Assembly (NCBI GenBank): GCA_041736895.1
Contig: JBGSSS010000211.1
Span: 1 to 64,000, forward strand
Source of the DNA: JANRLT01 sp041736895
GTDB taxonomy: Bacteria; Planctomycetota; Planctomycetia; Pirellulales; JALHPA01
DNA length: 64,000 nt
Reading direction: 5' to 3'
How positions within the stretch are numbered: the first letter of the stretch is position 1; every line of letters starts with the position of its first letter. The notes beneath the pieces are model-generated. The model saw only the letters and a program-made list of their open reading frames with translations, ran no database searches and was not told where the DNA came from. The position numbers and the translations under genes were made by a program. Below, piece by piece: positions 1 to 8,076 of this stretch.

Positions 1-1140
1 GCGGTCGTGCGCGAGCCGAAAACTGCCGGCGAATTCGAGACCCTGCAAGCCGCGCTCCGCGAAGCACGCGCCGGCGACACGATCGAACTCCGCTACAACG
101 GCGTCCTCCAAGAACGGCCGCTAACGCTCAACAATCCCCAGTTGAAAATCGCCGCCGCCGAGGGCTATCGGCCGGTCCTGCGCATTCAACCGCGCGAGAC
201 GGGTGCCCTCACGACGAACCGCGGCCTCATCACGGTCACCGGCGGCAAATTGGCTTTCGACAGGATCAGTTTCGAGATCGAGATTCCGGAAACACCCACG
301 GGCGATATCGCCAGCTTGTTTGATCTGCGGCAGGCCGAGGAGTTGACGCTGTCGAGTTGCTCGGTGACAGTTCGTTCGCAAGGATCCGCTGCCGCGACGC
401 TAGCTTGCTTCGAAGTTCGAGCGGGCCTTTCGTCGTCGATCATGCGGATGAAGGAACCGCGGCTGGCGGTCGAACCGACGCGGATCACGGTCGAGCGGTC
501 GATCCTGCGCGGCGATTTGAGTCTGGTCCGCGCGGCGGAGCATGAGCCGCTGCGCTTCGCGCTCAACGAGTCTTTCGTTGCGGCGGCCGATTATGCGTTC
601 TCGGTCGATTTCGGGATGCGCGAACAGCGGCACAATCTCGAACCGACGGTGCAAATTCAATTGAACAACAGCACACTCCTGCTCGGCAACGGACTCTGCC
701 GGCTCAGCAACGGCGAACGCGCGATGAACCGCGAGCCGACGACGATCACTCTGAATAACGTCGTCCTCCGCGGCAGCGAAAACTCGCCGCTCGTGGAACT
801 CGACGGCGGCGACAAAATCGATGACCTCCGCGAAGTCCTCCGCTGGCAAACCGACACGCTGCGCATTGATCTCTTCACCACGCTCGCGCGGCTCGTCGGG
901 ATGGGCGGAACGACGAATCTCGGCATCGCGCAGTGGAACGACGTCTGGCGCGATCAGCAGCGGCAAACGGCAATCGAACCGCTGGTCTGGAGCACGGCCC
1001 GCGAAAAACTGCCAACGCTCGCCCGCATTCAGCCGGCGGATTTGAATTGGACGGCCAACGACAACGGGACGGTCATTGAACTCCCCGAGACGACGGGCAT
1101 ACTCGGCGTCGATTCATCGCTCTTGCCGACTTTGCCGTGA
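1..1140 (+). CDS. C-terminal part of a large beta-helix-like protein (5' end outside window)
   Basis: The reading frame is open from the first base, and GTG at 7 is only an internal Val codon, so this is the 3' part of a gene that begins upstream. The visible part (about 379 codons) opens with FETLQAALREARAGDTIELR, the usual entry of right-handed parallel beta-helix domains (an ALREA-GDTI repeat start). Beta-strand-rich stretches of similar length follow. In planctomycetes such domains often form the extracytoplasmic C-terminus of Ser/Thr kinases, but no kinase part is visible, so that link is inference. No signal peptide or membrane segment lies in the visible part. It ends with TGA at 1138-1140. 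Confidence 0.7.
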   Translation, partial: AVVREPKTAGEFETLQAALREARAGDTIELRYNGVLQERPLTLNNPQLKIAAAEGYRPVLRIQPRETGALTTNRGLITVTGGKLAFDRISFEIEIPETPTGDIASLFDLRQAEELTLSSCSVTVRSQGSAAATLACFEVRAGLSSSIMRMKEPRLAVEPTRITVERSILRGDLSLVRAAEHEPLRFALNESFVAAADYAFSVDFGMREQRHNLEPTVQIQLNNSTLLLGNGLCRLSNGERAMNREPTTITLNNVVLRGSENSPLVELDGGDKIDDLREVLRWQTDTLRIDLFTTLARLVGMGGTTNLGIAQWNDVWRDQQRQTAIEPLVWSTAREKLPTLARIQPADLNWTANDNGTVIELPETTGILGVDSSLLPTLP

Positions 1141-1193
1141 TTCTGAATAATCGGCAGCATCTGTTTAGAACGGAAAAGCAAATGAAGAATACG

Positions 1194-1302
1194 GCCACAG
1201 ATAGACACAGATGGGACACAGATAAATGCAAATGCAGATAAATGCAGGAAGTAGATGACGAATCATCTGAATCCGAGTTATTTATCTGTGTCTATCTGTG
1301 GC
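1194..1302. repeat. Intergenic inverted repeat, CACAGAT family, copy 1
   Basis: The left arm (1194-1231) carries GCCACAGATAGACACAGAT and further CACAGATAAATGC-like units. The right arm (1279-1302) is its reverse complement. Each arm is itself a run of short direct CACAGAT units. A second copy is at 14868-15006, and both are followed by a TATTTTGC-TTTCTC stretch. Confidence 0.75.
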
Positions 1303-1378
1303 TTGCCTTCTGTATTTTGCTTTTCTCCGTGACCCTCGGTGCCTCCGTGGTACTGCCTTTTCTTTTGCCTAAACAACA

Positions 1379-1615
1379 ATGGCCAAGTCCAAACCCACCT
1401 GCCCCGTCACCCGCGAGCAATTTCTCGAGCACGCGCAAGCCCTCACGGTCACGATCAACAACGTGCCGATGCTGGCCGAAGCGCGCGAATTCGCGACGGG
1501 TTCGCTCGGCTGGTACTTGAACGGCAAGACGGTCGTCGAGATCGACGGCAAGCCGGTCTCGGTGCAGATTGGGTTGAATCTGACCGTCGTGGGGAGCAAG
1601 GAGTTGCCGAAGTAA
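1379..1615 (+). CDS. Conserved small hypothetical protein (78 aa)
   Basis: This is a small soluble protein of 78 residues with no signal peptide or membrane segment. The start ATG at 1379 directly follows an AAACAAC stretch and I see no strong Shine-Dalgarno. The C-terminal half (GWYLNGKTVVEIDGKPVSVQ) looks like a short beta sheet with a helical N-terminus. Codon use is like the housekeeping genes, which supports a real gene. I do not recognise the family. It stands alone behind the CACAGAT repeat and 100 bp ahead of an unrelated hypothetical gene. Confidence 0.6.
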   Translation: MAKSKPTCPVTREQFLEHAQALTVTINNVPMLAEAREFATGSLGWYLNGKTVVEIDGKPVSVQIGLNLTVVGSKELPK

Positions 1616-1717
1616 GTGTGCGATACCTCGTTACCAAGCCCCAGCTTGGTAACGCGCCTGCAAAATCCATATTATGAATCTAAAAGTCATCTCGTGTCCC
1701 GAGCTGTTTAACATCCA

Positions 1718-2104
1718 ATGCTTCTGCCATTGAACGCATCCGACTCGCAGATACTTGATGCCGTTCAAGATTGGGCAGCTTGTCTTGTAGCAGAGAACTA
1801 CGGTGAGGCGCTTGCTTTGATTGATGCCCGTCCGCATTGGACTCCGGAGTTACTGCGCACGGTCATCACAAATTACGGAAGCATTGAGCCTATGCGTGAT
1901 GGCTCAAAGTATCGAGTCACGCCGCTCAGCACCGCGCATGGTGGACCTACTCCGCGGCATGAAGTGGATCGAGCTCACGATCGCATCTCCGTCTGGTACG
2001 ACCTTCCGCTCAATGGAGAGTGGAGTGACCTAACGGCTATTTTCGATGTGATAAAAAAAGAAAATGTCCTATCACTGATGCTTGTTGACGTTCACGTCAT
2101 GTGA
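1718..2104 (+). CDS. Hypothetical cytosolic protein (128 aa), lower GC
   Basis: A 128-residue soluble protein without signal peptide or transmembrane segment. It has a helical N-terminal half (ILDAVQDWAACLVAENYGEALAL) and a C-terminal beta-type half containing DLPLNGEWSDLTAIFDV and ending DVHVM. The first half resembles helical ligand-binding or NTF2-like openings (a work unit followed by a short binding sheet), but I cannot assign a family. Base composition is visibly lower in GC than the neighbouring genes, which hints at acquired DNA. It is convergent with the gene at 2116-2604, with only 11 bp between the stops. Confidence 0.6.
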   Translation: MLLPLNASDSQILDAVQDWAACLVAENYGEALALIDARPHWTPELLRTVITNYGSIEPMRDGSKYRVTPLSTAHGGPTPRHEVDRAHDRISVWYDLPLNGEWSDLTAIFDVIKKENVLSLMLVDVHVM

Positions 2105-2115
2105 GCGGCTAACTC

Positions 2116-2604
2116 TTACTTATCCGCGACCAATTCCAGATTCGCCTGATAGTATTGCACGGCCTCGACCGGATTCAGATTGAAGATCGCGCGGCCGTCG
2201 GTGTGCCAGACCATCTTTTCGTCGAGGTTGAACACGGCCGTCGCGGCGCGGAGATTGCCGACCGCTTCGACGTGTTCCATGCCGCCCCCTTCGATCGCTT
2301 CGAAGCTGATCGTCACGCCGACGAAGGCCGAGAGCTGGCCGGTCCGTTTGTCGCGCGCATACGTGATCTCGTTGTCGAAGTCGCAATCGACCCAGCGCAA
2401 GCCGCGCGGCTTGCCGCTGTTGCTCGCTCGGGTGAGAAACCGCGCTTCGAGTTGTTCGCGGCGCAGGTGAAAATCCTTGCGCGCTTTGACTAGGCGTTGT
2501 TCACGTTGGCGGGCGCGCATCGGGAGCCAGCCGAGATAATAGCCAGCCGCTGTGGCAGTCCCACCGAGCAGCATGCCGCCGGTAATCCAATACAGATAGT
2601 CCAT
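2116..2604 (-). CDS. Membrane-anchored hypothetical protein, probably planctomycete-specific
   Basis: I start at the ATG at 2604 (MDYLYWITGG) because the frame upstream to 2658 lacks conserved-looking sequence. The 162-residue product has one N-terminal membrane segment (YWITGGMLLGGTATAAGYYL), then a basic coiled-coil stretch (RARQREQRLVKARKDFHLRREQLEARF) and a soluble C-terminal domain. That domain contains DFDNEITYARDKRTGQLSAF, and later VGVTISFEAIEG and MVWHTDGRAIFNLNPVEAVQ. The topology suggests a cytoplasmic domain tethered to the membrane. I cannot name the family. Confidence 0.65.
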   Translation of the reverse strand: MDYLYWITGGMLLGGTATAAGYYLGWLPMRARQREQRLVKARKDFHLRREQLEARFLTRASNSGKPRGLRWVDCDFDNEITYARDKRTGQLSAFVGVTISFEAIEGGGMEHVEAVGNLRAATAVFNLDEKMVWHTDGRAIFNLNPVEAVQYYQANLELVADK

Positions 2605-2700
2605 GGCGAACGAGACTCCAACCGAAAGAGCGCCGCGAGTGCAAGAAGATTCCACCATTGTAAGTCGCCCGTTTCACCGTGGGCAAGCGCGCGGCGGAAA

Positions 2701-2760
2701 AAGAATGCAAAAGGCAAAAGTGGCTAGAGCATTAACTTCTGCCTTGTGCATTCTGCCTTT
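2701..2760. repeat. Short hairpin repeat, AATGCAAAAGGCA family
   Basis: The left arm AAGAATGCAAAAGGCAAAAGT (2701-2721) pairs imperfectly with 2734-2760, whose reverse complement reads GCAGAATGCACAAGGCAGAAGT. Both arms are built from AATGC and AAGGC units. Only one copy was seen here. Confidence 0.65.
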
Positions 2761-2860
2761 CCCTCTGGTGAACTTGGGCCGGACGGGGCGTGTCGGCAAG
2801 GTTGGGGCCGGAGATTTCAGGCGATTTCACGACGAATTGGGCGGCGGAGTCCTGCGAATA

Positions 2861-2926
2861 CGAAGGAAAAAGGGAAAAGGAAAAAGGAGGTTTGCTCTAC
2901 CTTTTCCCTTTTTCCTTTTCCCTTCC
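2861..2926. repeat. Polypurine/polypyrimidine hairpin repeat, copy 1
   Basis: The purine arm GAAGGAAAAAGGGAAAAGG and following bases (2862-2890) is matched by a pyrimidine arm (2899-2926) that is its near-perfect reverse complement. The loop is about 9 bp. A second copy is at 5872-5934. Confidence 0.8.
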
Positions 2927-3067
2927 ACACGAGCCAGGCATATTCTGCACAAAACGTGCGAACCATCACGCCTCCCGGCCACTATGCGCGACTCCGCGTG
3001 GCTCGTAAAATAGCCGTTTCCGCGCACGCAACTGATGCTGCCAGACTGATTTACAAGGAATTTCCGC

Positions 3068-4852
3068 TTGTTACGCACGAAGACCTGTGGCGAGACCCGC
3101 CGGATCGATGTTGGCCAACCCGTCACCCTTTGCGGCTGGGTCGATAGCTACCGCGATCATAGCGAAAAGCTGATGTTCATCGACCTCCGCGACCGCTACG
3201 GCAAAACCCAGGTCGTCGTCGATGCTGATAGCGGAGCTGAAGTTCTCAAACTCGCCAAGTCCATCCGCACCGAAGATGTCCTGCAAATCTCGGGCGTCGT
3301 CACGCCGCGCATCGAGGGCCAGGTCAACCCCAAGCTCGACACGGGCGAGATCGAAATCCGCTGCCGCGCGCTCAAAGTGCTCAATAAGTCCGCGACGCTG
3401 CCGTTTCAACCCGGCGGCATGGAATTGCCGAACGAGGAACTGCGGCTCAAGTATCGCTACCTCGATCTGCGCCGGCCGGCGATGCAGCGCACGATCTTGC
3501 TCCGCCATCGGATCATCAAATCGATGCGCGACTACTTTGATGAACACAACTTTGTCGAAGTCGAAACGCCGGTGCTTGGCCGCAGCACGCCCGAAGGCGC
3601 GCGCGATTATCTCGTCCCGAGCCGCGTCCAAAACGGCAGCTTCTACGCCCTGCCCCAATCGCCGCAGCTCTACAAGCAGATTCTGATGATGGCGGGCTAC
3701 GACCGCTATGTGCAGGTCGCGCGTTGCTTCCGCGACGCAGACCTGCGCGCGGATCGCCAGCCGGAGTTCACGCAGTTGGACCTCGAGATGTCGTTCGTCG
3801 AAGCGGACGACATCATGGGGATCATCGAAGGGTTGGTCGAACGCGTCGCGACGCAGGTCTTGAACCTGCCGGTTCAACTGCCGCTCGCGCGAATGACGTA
3901 CGACGAAGCGATGGAACGTTTCGGCCACGACGCGCCGGATCTTCGTTATGGGATGGAACTGATCGACTGCACCGACATCGCGGCGAAGTGCGAGTTCCGC
4001 GTCTTCCGCGGCGCGGCCGATGCGGGCAACAAAGTCCGCGGCGTGAACGCCAGCGGCGCAGCGGCGAAGTACAGCCGCAAGGACATCGACACGCTAACCG
4101 AATGGGTCTGCAAAAACAGCGGGGCCAAGGGACTCGCGTGGTTCAAGGTTGAGGAGAATGGGAAACTCGCGTCGTCGATTGCCAAGAACTTTACCGACGA
4201 CCAATTGCAAATGCTGGCCGACCGGATGCAAGCGAAAACGGGCGATTTGCTGCTCTTTTTGGCCGACACCTACGAAGTCACCTGCAAGGGCTTGCACCTG
4301 ATCCGCAAGCGTTTCGGCGCGGAGCTCAAGCTGTACGATCCCGCGACGATGCACTTCTCGTGGATCACCGAATTCCCGATGTTCGCCAAAACCGAAGAAG
4401 AAGGCGAAACCGGCTGGGCCGCGATGCATCACCCCTTCACCGCACCGCGTCCGCAGGATTTGGAACTGCTCAAGACCGATCCCGAAAAATGCCGCGCCGT
4501 CGCGTATGATCTTGTCATCAACGGCAGCGAAGCAGGGGGCGGGACAATCCGGATTCACGACCAGGCGATTCAGGCGCAGGTCTTCCACCTACTTGGCATC
4601 GACGAACAAACGCAGCGCGACCGGTTTGGGTTCCTGCTCGACGCCCTGCAATTCGGCGCGCCTCCGCATGGCGGGATCGCACTCGGGATCGATCGCTGGA
4701 TCATGCTCTTCGCCGGCCTCGACAACATCCGCGACGTCATCGCGTTCCCCAAGACTCAACGCGCGACGGACCTGATGACCGAAGCCCCGGGCTCGGTCGA
4801 CGCGCGGCAGTTGCGCGACCTGGGCATCGAGATCAAGAAGCGGCCGGAGTGA
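3068..4852 (+). CDS. aspS: Aspartyl-tRNA synthetase
   Basis: Charges tRNA-Asp (possibly also tRNA-Asn) in the cytosol. The 594-residue length is that of the bacterial type. The order is an N-terminal OB-fold anticodon-binding domain (about 1-110, VTLCGWVDSYRDH), class II motif 1 around 140-180, motif 2 (RCFRDADLRADRQPEFTQLD, about 218-237), the bacterial GAD insertion (about 290-420) and motif 3 near the end (GGIALGIDRWIMLFAG). The start is TTG at 3068, preceded by AAGGAA; no ATG fits the conserved N-terminus MLRTKTCGE. Whether the enzyme is discriminating cannot be read here. It is monocistronic and ends in a hairpin repeat at 4856-4900. Confidence 0.97.
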   Translation: MLRTKTCGETRRIDVGQPVTLCGWVDSYRDHSEKLMFIDLRDRYGKTQVVVDADSGAEVLKLAKSIRTEDVLQISGVVTPRIEGQVNPKLDTGEIEIRCRALKVLNKSATLPFQPGGMELPNEELRLKYRYLDLRRPAMQRTILLRHRIIKSMRDYFDEHNFVEVETPVLGRSTPEGARDYLVPSRVQNGSFYALPQSPQLYKQILMMAGYDRYVQVARCFRDADLRADRQPEFTQLDLEMSFVEADDIMGIIEGLVERVATQVLNLPVQLPLARMTYDEAMERFGHDAPDLRYGMELIDCTDIAAKCEFRVFRGAADAGNKVRGVNASGAAAKYSRKDIDTLTEWVCKNSGAKGLAWFKVEENGKLASSIAKNFTDDQLQMLADRMQAKTGDLLLFLADTYEVTCKGLHLIRKRFGAELKLYDPATMHFSWITEFPMFAKTEEEGETGWAAMHHPFTAPRPQDLELLKTDPEKCRAVAYDLVINGSEAGGGTIRIHDQAIQAQVFHLLGIDEQTQRDRFGFLLDALQFGAPPHGGIALGIDRWIMLFAGLDNIRDVIAFPKTQRATDLMTEAPGSVDARQLRDLGIEIKKRPE

Positions 4853-4855
4853 GAC

Positions 4856-4935
4856 ACATTTTTTGTAGCCCGTAGCGTTAGCGAGGGCGACAAAAAATGT
4901 TCTTCACGCTTTCGCCAAAGCGAGGGTGAAAGATT
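4856..4935. repeat. Composite hairpin downstream of aspS
   Basis: ACATTTTTTGT (4856-4866) and ACAAAAAATGT (4890-4900) form an 11-bp perfect stem. It encloses GTAGCCCGTAGCGTTAGCGA, a member of the GTAG-tagged hairpins. A second partly paired unit (TTCACGCTTTCGCC with CGAGGGTGAA) follows. The T run could let it serve as an aspS terminator. Confidence 0.65.
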
Positions 4936-5016
4936 CGGAAAGTTTGTCACTTAGCAGTGAGGATTTTTTAGAATCATCCCGCCGACGATTGAATCGTTTT
5001 GCTTTTCGAGTTTCAC

Positions 5017-5868
5017 ATGGATGTCCGCCACACCACCACGAGCATCGCGCTGCCCGCAACATGCGGCATGCTGCTCGTGTTGTGTACGGCTTGTGAAGAT
5101 TACAAAGAGACGCCCTTGACGGCGCGACGAGCCAAGCTCGGCGAGAAATCAGACAGAACCCCGAGCAAACTAGAACCAATACCACAACCCAACAACCCAA
5201 CACCCGCCCCGCAAATTATTCTGCCAAAAACAACTGCTAATCAGCAAGCAACGGCTCCGTCGACACCCAAACCACCGCGGTTAAATGAAACAAAGGTACC
5301 GAATATTGCCCCGCCGATGACGCCGCGAGTCGTGCCGCCGGTCGCGCAGCAGAACCTGTACTTTGGCGGGCAACCGCCGCGAGAGATGCCGCGCATTGCG
5401 TTAAGCGAGCAGCACGCCCGAGCGTGCCCGATCAAGCTCTGGCAAGAGTTTCCAAACGTGACGCTGACGGATCAAGCGGGCCAGCAGCAGGAGCTGCACA
5501 AGCTGCGCGGCAAGTTCACGCTGATTGTCGTCTGGAGCGCGAGCGAACCTGCGGCCGTCGAAGAACTCGGCGACCTCGAAGCGTACGCGTACCAGCCGTA
5601 CAAGAACGTAGGCCTGAATGTTATCGCGGTGCACACCATGGCCGGGAGGACGAAGCCGCCGCAGGAAGCATTGCAGAAGTTTCGGCCGACGTTCACGATC
5701 CTGCATGACACGAAGGGCGAATTGTGGGCAGCGGTTGGCAAGGAAAGCCTGCCACGGACGTTCCTGCTCGACGGCGATGGAAAGGTCATTTGGTTCGACA
5801 TCGAATACTCGCGCACGACGCGCCGCCAATTGCAGCAAGCCCTGCAAGCGGTGATGCAGGAGATTTGA
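5017..5868 (+). CDS. Exported thioredoxin-fold (TlpA/AhpC-like) protein lacking the CXXC motif
   Basis: The start is ATG at 5017 (MDVRHTTTS). A short N-terminal hydrophobic segment ending LLVLCTAC looks like a signal or imperfect lipobox, then a long Pro/Thr-rich linker to about residue 125 leads to a thioredoxin-fold domain (WQEFPNVTLTDQAGQQQELH, then GKFTLIVVWSASEPA, later TFLLDGDGKVIWFD). In redox-active TlpA proteins the W is followed by CXXC; here it reads WSASEPA, so both cysteines are missing and a disulfide role is unlikely. It could be a structural or binding paralogue. It lies between aspS and pheT but is not an obvious operon partner. Confidence 0.75.
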   Translation: MDVRHTTTSIALPATCGMLLVLCTACEDYKETPLTARRAKLGEKSDRTPSKLEPIPQPNNPTPAPQIILPKTTANQQATAPSTPKPPRLNETKVPNIAPPMTPRVVPPVAQQNLYFGGQPPREMPRIALSEQHARACPIKLWQEFPNVTLTDQAGQQQELHKLRGKFTLIVVWSASEPAAVEELGDLEAYAYQPYKNVGLNVIAVHTMAGRTKPPQEALQKFRPTFTILHDTKGELWAAVGKESLPRTFLLDGDGKVIWFDIEYSRTTRRQLQQALQAVMQEI

Positions 5869-5871
5869 AAG

Positions 5872-5934
5872 GCGAAGGAAAAAGGGAAAAGGAAAAAGGT
5901 AGCCAGCACCACCTTTTCCCTTTTCCCTTCCTCC
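5872..5934. repeat. Polypurine/polypyrimidine hairpin repeat, copy 2
   Basis: GCGAAGGAAAAAGGGAAAAG and following purines (5872-5900) are matched by a complementary pyrimidine arm at 5911-5934. It has the same arm sequence as 2861-2926 with a different loop. Confidence 0.8.
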
Positions 5935-5988
5935 TTTGAAAAAAATAGCGATTCGTTATTACGTTTTACTTCGAAACTTGGACCCCCA

Positions 5989-8004
5989 ATGCTCGTCTCC
6001 TGGAACTGGTTTGCCGATTACGTCAAGTTGCCCGTTGACCACGCGAAGTTCGCCGAGCGGATGATGCTCGCCGGCATGAACCACGAGAGCACGCATGCCG
6101 TGGGCAAGGACTGGTGCGTCGATCTCGAGATCACGAGCAATCGCCCCGACTGCCTCGGCCACATCGGCCTCGCGCGCGAAGCCTCGGTCCTTTGGGAGGT
6201 GCCGCTGAAGATGTCCGAGGCGGAACCGGCCGAGGGCAAGACCAAGGCCAGCGACCTCGTCCGTGTCACCGTCGCCGACAAGACCCTCTGCCCGCGCTAC
6301 ACGGCCCGCGTGATTCGTGGGATCAAGGTCGGGCCGAGTCCGGCGTGGCTCGTCGAGCGACTGGCGACGATCGGCATCGCCGCGATCAACAACGTCGTCG
6401 ACATCACGAACTACGTCCTGATGGAATGTAGCCAACCGCTGCACGCGTTCGACCTGAAGAAACTCGCTGGACCCGAGATCGTCGTCCGCCCCGCCAAGGC
6501 CGGCGAAAAGCTCGAAGCCATCAATCACAAAACGTACGAACTGAATCCGTCGATGCTCGTCATCGCCGACCGCGACAAATCGGTCGCGATCGCCGGCGTG
6601 ATGGGCGGCGCGGAATCCGAAGTCAGCGCGGCCACGACCGATGTCCTGATCGAGTCGGCGCTCTTTGATCCGCTCTCGGTCCGCACGACCGCGCGGGCAT
6701 TAGCCCTGAAGAGCGATTCGTCGTACCGGTTCGAGCGCGGTCTCGACCCGCAGGGCGTCGATTGGGCGAGCCGGCGCTGTTGCGAGTTGATCCTGCAACT
6801 CTGCGGCGGCGAATTGGCCGCTGGCAGCGTCGATGTCGGCAGTGCGGGCACTGAACCGAGTCCCGTGACCCTTCGTTACGCACAACTCGAACGAATCATC
6901 GGCATCCCCTACCCCATCGAACGCGTCCGTTCGATTTTAAAGGCTCTCGGCCTGCGAGAGACAGTTTCGACCGCCGAAACGCTGACGGTCATTCCGCCGA
7001 GTTGGCGGCGCGATCTGTCGCGCGAGATCGACCTGATCGAGGAAATCGCCCGCATCTACGGCTACGACGCGATTCCCGAAGATCGCGCCGTGCCGCTCGT
7101 TCCGTCGTCGCTCACCCGCCGCGATCGGGTGCTGAACAAACTGCGCATCGCGCTGGTCGGCTCGGGTTTCAACGAAGCTCTGACACTTAGCGCCGTCGAA
7201 GAGAATGTTAGCGCGGCGTTCTCGCCGTGGACAGAAGCACCGGCGTTGCAGGCGAGCATTCCGGTGCTCCGCCGCGCGGACCAATTGCGGCGGAGCTTGA
7301 TTCCGAGCTTGCTCACTGTCCGCCGGACGAACGAAGCGATCTCGAACCCACGGATCGAACTCTTTGAAACAGCGAAAGTCTACTGGCCGCAAGCCGCGGG
7401 CTTGCCGACGGAAGAAGTCTTGCTCGGTCTCTGCAGCGGTGAAGACTTTCACGGCCTCAAGGGGCTGATCGAAACGTTGCTCGGCGCGCTCAAGCCGGGG
7501 ACGATCTTGACCTGCAAACCGTACAAGCACGAGCTCTTCGCCGCAGGAAAGGGGGCAGAACTATTGATCGGCAATGACAAGCTCGGGTACCTTGGCGAAT
7601 GCAGCAAGCCGGGCCTCGCGAAGTTCGAACTCCGCGGCCAGGTCACCGTCGCCGAGCTGCGTCTCGACGTCCTCGAAAAGCTCGCCGACCTGATCCCGCA
7701 AATGGTCGAACTCTCGCCGTATCCACCCGTCGCACGGGACATCAATCTGGTCGTCGACGAAGCGATCCGCTGGGCCGACGTCGAGCAGACGGTGCTGTCG
7801 AATGCGGGACCGCTGCTCGAGGAGCTGTCGTACCGCGACACGTGGCGCGATCCGCAGAAACTCGGCGCTGGCAAGAAGAGCCTCCTCTTCTCGCTGCAAC
7901 TCCGCGGCAAAGACGAAACACTGACCAGCGCCGCGGCAGATCAGGTGCGCGACAGCGTGCTGAGTGCCTGCGCTAAACAACACGGCGGCGTCCTGCGAGC
8001 GTAA
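5989..8004 (+). CDS. pheT: Phenylalanyl-tRNA synthetase beta subunit, short form
   Basis: Large subunit of the alpha2-beta2 enzyme that charges tRNA-Phe. The start MLVSWNWFADYVKLP is typical. DLEITSNRPDCLGHIGLARE occurs by about residue 45, whereas in full-length bacterial PheT (near 790 aa) an EMAP/tRNA-binding OB domain sits in between. At 671 residues that domain is absent. B3/4, B5 and the catalytic-like core follow, and the C-terminus carries the FDX-ACB anticodon-binding fold (PPVARDINLVVDEAIRWADV). pheS is not adjacent. The upstream neighbour is the thioredoxin-fold gene, 120 bp away, with a hairpin between. Confidence 0.95.
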   Translation: MLVSWNWFADYVKLPVDHAKFAERMMLAGMNHESTHAVGKDWCVDLEITSNRPDCLGHIGLAREASVLWEVPLKMSEAEPAEGKTKASDLVRVTVADKTLCPRYTARVIRGIKVGPSPAWLVERLATIGIAAINNVVDITNYVLMECSQPLHAFDLKKLAGPEIVVRPAKAGEKLEAINHKTYELNPSMLVIADRDKSVAIAGVMGGAESEVSAATTDVLIESALFDPLSVRTTARALALKSDSSYRFERGLDPQGVDWASRRCCELILQLCGGELAAGSVDVGSAGTEPSPVTLRYAQLERIIGIPYPIERVRSILKALGLRETVSTAETLTVIPPSWRRDLSREIDLIEEIARIYGYDAIPEDRAVPLVPSSLTRRDRVLNKLRIALVGSGFNEALTLSAVEENVSAAFSPWTEAPALQASIPVLRRADQLRRSLIPSLLTVRRTNEAISNPRIELFETAKVYWPQAAGLPTEEVLLGLCSGEDFHGLKGLIETLLGALKPGTILTCKPYKHELFAAGKGAELLIGNDKLGYLGECSKPGLAKFELRGQVTVAELRLDVLEKLADLIPQMVELSPYPPVARDINLVVDEAIRWADVEQTVLSNAGPLLEELSYRDTWRDPQKLGAGKKSLLFSLQLRGKDETLTSAAADQVRDSVLSACAKQHGGVLRA

Positions 8005-8005
8005 T

Positions 8006-8032
8006 GTAGCCAACTTGCTCTGCAAGTTGGCT
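8006..8032. repeat. Single GTAG-tagged hairpin after pheT
   Basis: GTAGCC followed by a perfect AACTTGC/GCAAGTT stem, immediately after the pheT stop. It has the same layout as the hairpins at 31979, 33074 and 56607, with a different stem sequence. Confidence 0.7.
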
Positions 8033-8076
8033 GTAGGGCTGAACCGCTACGTGTCAAATTCAACGTTGAGGATGTT

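Larger units (their letters stand above)
2605..3067. other. 463-bp divergent intergenic region with two hairpin repeats
   Basis: This lies between the divergent gene starting at 2604 and aspS at 3068, so it should hold promoters for both. Two unrelated hairpin repeats sit inside it (2701-2760 and 2861-2926). Reading frames seen here are poor and cross the repeats, so I call no gene. AAGGAA at 3056-3061 is a possible ribosome binding site for aspS. Confidence 0.6.

Noticed and set aside
2603..3013. Open frames through the region upstream of aspS
   Set aside because: They run through two hairpin repeats and have low-complexity Lys/Arg/Phe stretches from the purine tract.
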